This document shows positions 14,047-16,322 of a DNA stretch of 16,322 nt, piece after piece. This DNA is from JBFJKD01 sp038106145 (GTDB taxonomy: Bacteria > Pseudomonadota > Gammaproteobacteria > Pseudomonadales > Porticoccaceae): NCBI GenBank assembly GCA_038106145.1, contig JAYODD010000030.1:1-16322 (forward strand), in the 5' to 3' direction. The position numbers and the translations under genes were made by a program. Position 1 is the first letter of the stretch. Each line of letters begins with the position of its first letter. The notes below the pieces were generated by a model. The model ran no database searches and was not told the origin of the DNA. It saw only the letters and a program-made list of their open reading frames with translations.

Positions 14047-14321
14047 GCCCATGGATTCCCCCCATGGCGCTATCTCCCTATGCTAGACCCTGTTGGCCAG
14101 ATGCCCGCCATCGCGACCGCCCTGTGCGACATTCCCTCTCCATATCCTTGCACCCATTGAAGCTCCTGGTCACTTCCGGTAAAGCCTCGGCTTTGTTACG
14201 CTGCTACCACCTGCCCCCCGGGCCTGTCCCAGAACTGCCCCTGATCAATCCAGGCGCTCGCCTGCCGGTTCGCACCGAGGGGTTGCGGGTATCAGGTTCC
14301 GACAGCGACGGAGATTCGATT
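14047..14321 (+). other. Intergenic region before the dehalogenase
   Basis: These 275 bases separate the terminator from the dehalogenase start. The frame of the dehalogenase stays open back to ATG 14064, but the extra 86 codons show no recognisable domain. A weak promoter candidate is TTGAAG (14157-14162), 17 bases, TAAAGC (14180-14185), with no good -10. An inverted repeat AAAGCC (14181-14186) with GGCTTT (14189-14194) overlaps that -10. I see no convincing operator and no gene on either strand. Confidence 0.5.
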
Positions 14322-15191
14322 GTGACCGACTTTGGGAAAAAGAAAATTAGCGTAAACGGCCGTCAGATGGCCTACATAGAGCAGGGCCGGGGCGATCCCA
14401 TTGTGTTGCTGCACGGCAACCCCACATCGTCCTACCTGTGGCGCAATGTCGTTCCCCATCTCGCGGGGCTAGGTCGTTGTATCGTGCCCGACCTGATCGG
14501 CATGGGCGATTCCGACAAACTGGAGCCGAGCGGCCCGGACCGCTACACCTTCGCGGAGCACAGCACGTATCTGGATGGTTTTTTCTCGGCGCTGGCGATT
14601 GAGCGCAACGTGGTGCTGGTGCTTCACGACTGGGGTTCGGCGTTGGGCTTTCATTGGGCCTGTCGCTTTCCCGCGGCCGTGCAGGGCATCGCCTACATGG
14701 AGGCGATTGTCTGTCCGTTGAACTGGGAACAATGGCCCGAGGCGGCGACGGGTATTTTTCAGGGCATGCGCTCCGCAGCAGGCGAGGAGATCGTGCTGGA
14801 GAAAAACAGATTTATCGAAAACATATTACCTTCGTCTATCTTGCGTAAGTTAAGCGCGGAGGAAATGGATGAATATCGACGGCCCTACCTGGGGGCCGGC
14901 GAGGACCGTCGCCCCATGCTTACCTGGCCGCGCCAGATTCCTCTTGGCGGGGAACCTGCAGAGGTGGTGAAAATCGTTGCCAACTATGGTCAATGGTTAG
15001 CGTCTGCGCCCATACCCAAGTTATTCATCAACGGGGATCCGGGCATGATCCTCACCGGAGGGCCCCGCGAATATTGCCGCAGTTGGCCGAATCAAAAAGA
15101 AGTTACCGTGCCGGGGTTACATTTTTTGCAGGAGGATTCGCCCCACGAAATTGGCGCTGCCGTTGCGGAATTTATTCGGGCACTGCGCTAA
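14322..15191 (+). CDS. Haloalkane dehalogenase, HLD-II (LinB-like)
   Basis: The 289-residue alpha/beta-hydrolase would cleave carbon-halogen bonds in haloalkanes to give an alcohol and halide, using water and no cofactor. Asp103 in LHDWGSALG is the nucleophile, His267 the base and Glu127 in AYMEAI the acid. Asn33 (HGNPTSSYLW) and Trp104 are the halide-binding pair. These are the HLD-II set. The core from about residue 18 to 267 matches LinB with a constant offset of five. GTG 14322 has GGAG at 14310-14313, eight bases upstream, and gives the family length. There is no signal peptide, so the enzyme is probably cytoplasmic. The real substrate is unknown. Confidence 0.93.
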   Translation: MTDFGKKKISVNGRQMAYIEQGRGDPIVLLHGNPTSSYLWRNVVPHLAGLGRCIVPDLIGMGDSDKLEPSGPDRYTFAEHSTYLDGFFSALAIERNVVLVLHDWGSALGFHWACRFPAAVQGIAYMEAIVCPLNWEQWPEAATGIFQGMRSAAGEEIVLEKNRFIENILPSSILRKLSAEEMDEYRRPYLGAGEDRRPMLTWPRQIPLGGEPAEVVKIVANYGQWLASAPIPKLFINGDPGMILTGGPREYCRSWPNQKEVTVPGLHFLQEDSPHEIGAAVAEFIRALR

Positions 15192-15196
15192 GCCAA

Positions 15197-16012
15197 TTAT
15201 GGGTGCTCTGCGCTACACGGAATTTCGACGTACAGTTCCCTGTCCAGGCGCATTAAGCGCAGTTGGTGGCCCCACACACAGCCCGTGTCCAGTGGAAAAA
15301 TATTCGCGCCCACGTTGCGACCGGCCAGCGCAGCCCAGTGCCCAAAGATAATTTTTTCATGCAGTGTGCGTCGCCGGGCATGCGCATACCAGGGCGCAAA
15401 CCCCGCTGGTGGCTGCTCCGGTGGCTGTTTACTGCGTAATTCCAGCCGCCCGTTGGCGTCGCAAAAACGCATACGCGTAAAATAATTAGTGATTGTTCGC
15501 CAGCGCTCGGGTGCGGGCAGTTGTGCGGACCAGATATCTGGTTCGTTGCCATACATCGTCGCGAAAAATTGCTCCGACTGTGGCGAGCGCAATACCGCTT
15601 CGACCTCCGCAGCCCGTTGTTGTGCTTCCAGTAAAGTCCACTGGGGAGGAATACCAGCATGTACCAGCGTATAGCCCGCGGCATGAATCAAGAGCGGCTG
15701 CGCCTGTAGCCAGTCCAGTAGCTCCGCGCAATCTGGAGCGCGCAGGATGGCTTCGAGGGTATCCCCGGGTTTGGCGCCGCATCCCCGTCGCGCCACGGCG
15801 AGCAAATGCAGGTCGTGATTACCCAGCACCATGCGAAAGCTGGCGCCCAGACTTTTCACATAACGCAGGGTTTGCAGGGATGCCGGACCGCGATTAACGA
15901 GATCGCCCACCGACCACAGCTGATCTCGAGGTGGATCAAATTTCACCTGATGTAACAGCCGTTGCAACGGGTCGTAACAGCCCTGAACATCGCCCACGAC
16001 GTAGATGGTCAC
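15197..16012 (-). CDS. apaH: Symmetrical diadenosine tetraphosphatase
   Basis: The 271-residue metallophosphatase hydrolyses Ap4A to two ADP and, in E. coli, also removes Np4 caps from RNA. Metal-binding motifs are GDVQGC (7-12), GDLVNRGP (36-43), GNHDLHLLAV (64-73), VHAG (117-120) and FGHWA (223-227), with DTGCVWG at 242-248. The Q in GDVQG, where E. coli has H, is also found in Pseudomonas ApaH. The start is a GTG at 16012 with a poor ribosome binding site, 12 bases after apaG, suggesting coupled translation. The 3' end faces the dehalogenase five bases away. Confidence 0.96.
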   Translation of the reverse strand: MTIYVVGDVQGCYDPLQRLLHQVKFDPPRDQLWSVGDLVNRGPASLQTLRYVKSLGASFRMVLGNHDLHLLAVARRGCGAKPGDTLEAILRAPDCAELLDWLQAQPLLIHAAGYTLVHAGIPPQWTLLEAQQRAAEVEAVLRSPQSEQFFATMYGNEPDIWSAQLPAPERWRTITNYFTRMRFCDANGRLELRSKQPPEQPPAGFAPWYAHARRRTLHEKIIFGHWAALAGRNVGANIFPLDTGCVWGHQLRLMRLDRELYVEIPCSAEHP

Positions 16013-16024
16013 GGGGTACGCCTG

Positions 16025-16322
16025 CTAGTGAAGTACACCCGGAGCCGCCAGCAGAAAAGGCGGGATCGGTGCATCGAATATTTCCCCGTCGTTGTCGAGC
16101 ATTTGATAACTGCCCTCCATGGTGCCGACTTCGGTATCCAGTACCACACCGCTGGTGTAGCGATAGGCGTCACCGGGTAGGATGGTGGGCTGTTGCCCGA
16201 CGACGCCGATACCCTGCACTTCCTGGCGCGCTTCGTTAGCGTCGGTAATAATCCAGTGTCGGCTGATCAGCTGTACCGGATTGGAGCCGTGGTTGGCAAT
16301 GGTGATGTGATAGGCAAACGCA
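16025..16322 (-). CDS. apaG: ApaG protein (partial, N-terminus beyond the window)
   Basis: About 98 residues of ApaG are visible, from AFAYHITIANHGSNPVQL to APGVLH. Roughly 25-27 N-terminal residues lie outside the window. ApaG is a small immunoglobulin-like fold protein of the DUF525 family whose biochemical role is not settled. The motif RHWIITDANEARQEVQGIGVVGQQP and the YTSGVVLDTEVGTMEGSY segment are diagnostic. It forms a pair with apaH; in E. coli ksgA lies just upstream of apaG. Confidence 0.95.
   Translation of the reverse strand, partial: AFAYHITIANHGSNPVQLISRHWIITDANEARQEVQGIGVVGQQPTILPGDAYRYTSGVVLDTEVGTMEGSYQMLDNDGEIFDAPIPPFLLAAPGVLH

Noticed and set aside
14157..14185. Promoter for the dehalogenase
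   Set aside because: The -10 candidate TAAAGC lacks the conserved final T; too weak to list as a promoter.
15217..16012. Glutamine in the first ApaH metal motif as a defect
   Set aside because: GDxQG is common in Pseudomonas-type ApaH, so it is a family variant and not an inactivating change.

Overview
This window is the ribosomal-protein gene cluster (S10, spc and alpha blocks) of a gammaproteobacterium. Gene order and protein lengths match Escherichia coli and Pseudomonas almost gene for gene. The alpha subunit of RNA polymerase resembles the Pseudomonas form more than the E. coli form. S14 is the zinc-free type and S4 lacks the full zinc motif. The base composition is moderately GC-rich by eye. 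A marine or Cellvibrio-like relative of Pseudomonas is my best guess, but that is inference.

Layout. Bases 1-81 hold the tail of an unrecognised reading frame. A strong sigma70 promoter (115-143) starts the cluster. The S10 block runs rpsJ, rplC, rplD, rplW, rplB, rpsS, rplV, rpsC, rplP, rpmC, rpsQ (212-5238). The spc block runs rplN, rplX, rplE, rpsN, rpsH, rplF, rplR, rpsE, rpmD, rplO, secY, rpmJ (5276-10854). A likely internal promoter (10871-10899) and a leader of about 105 bases precede the alpha block: rpsM, rpsK, rpsD, rpoA, rplQ (11011-14006). A textbook intrinsic terminator (14016-14046) closes the cluster. Genes are mostly 0-40 bases apart or overlap. The exceptions are four larger gaps (rpsJ-rplC, rpmJ-rpsM, rpsM-rpsK, rpoA-rplQ), three of which hold inverted repeats or short open frames and one only a weak hairpin.

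Downstream lies a single-gene accessory locus: a LinB-like haloalkane dehalogenase (14322-15191) with all five catalytic residues. It converges, five bases apart, on the minus-strand pair apaG-apaH. That pair encodes the conserved ApaG protein and the diadenosine tetraphosphate hydrolase, and apaG runs off the end of the window.

Functionally, the first 14 kb makes ribosomal subunit parts, the SecY translocon channel and the RNA polymerase alpha subunit as a growth-rate-controlled unit. The dehalogenase is the only gene outside the universally conserved set. I found no CRISPR array, insertion sequence, tRNA, rRNA or phage genes. The non-routine signals are the dehalogenase and several small leader and intergenic elements; I see no clearly new multi-gene system.
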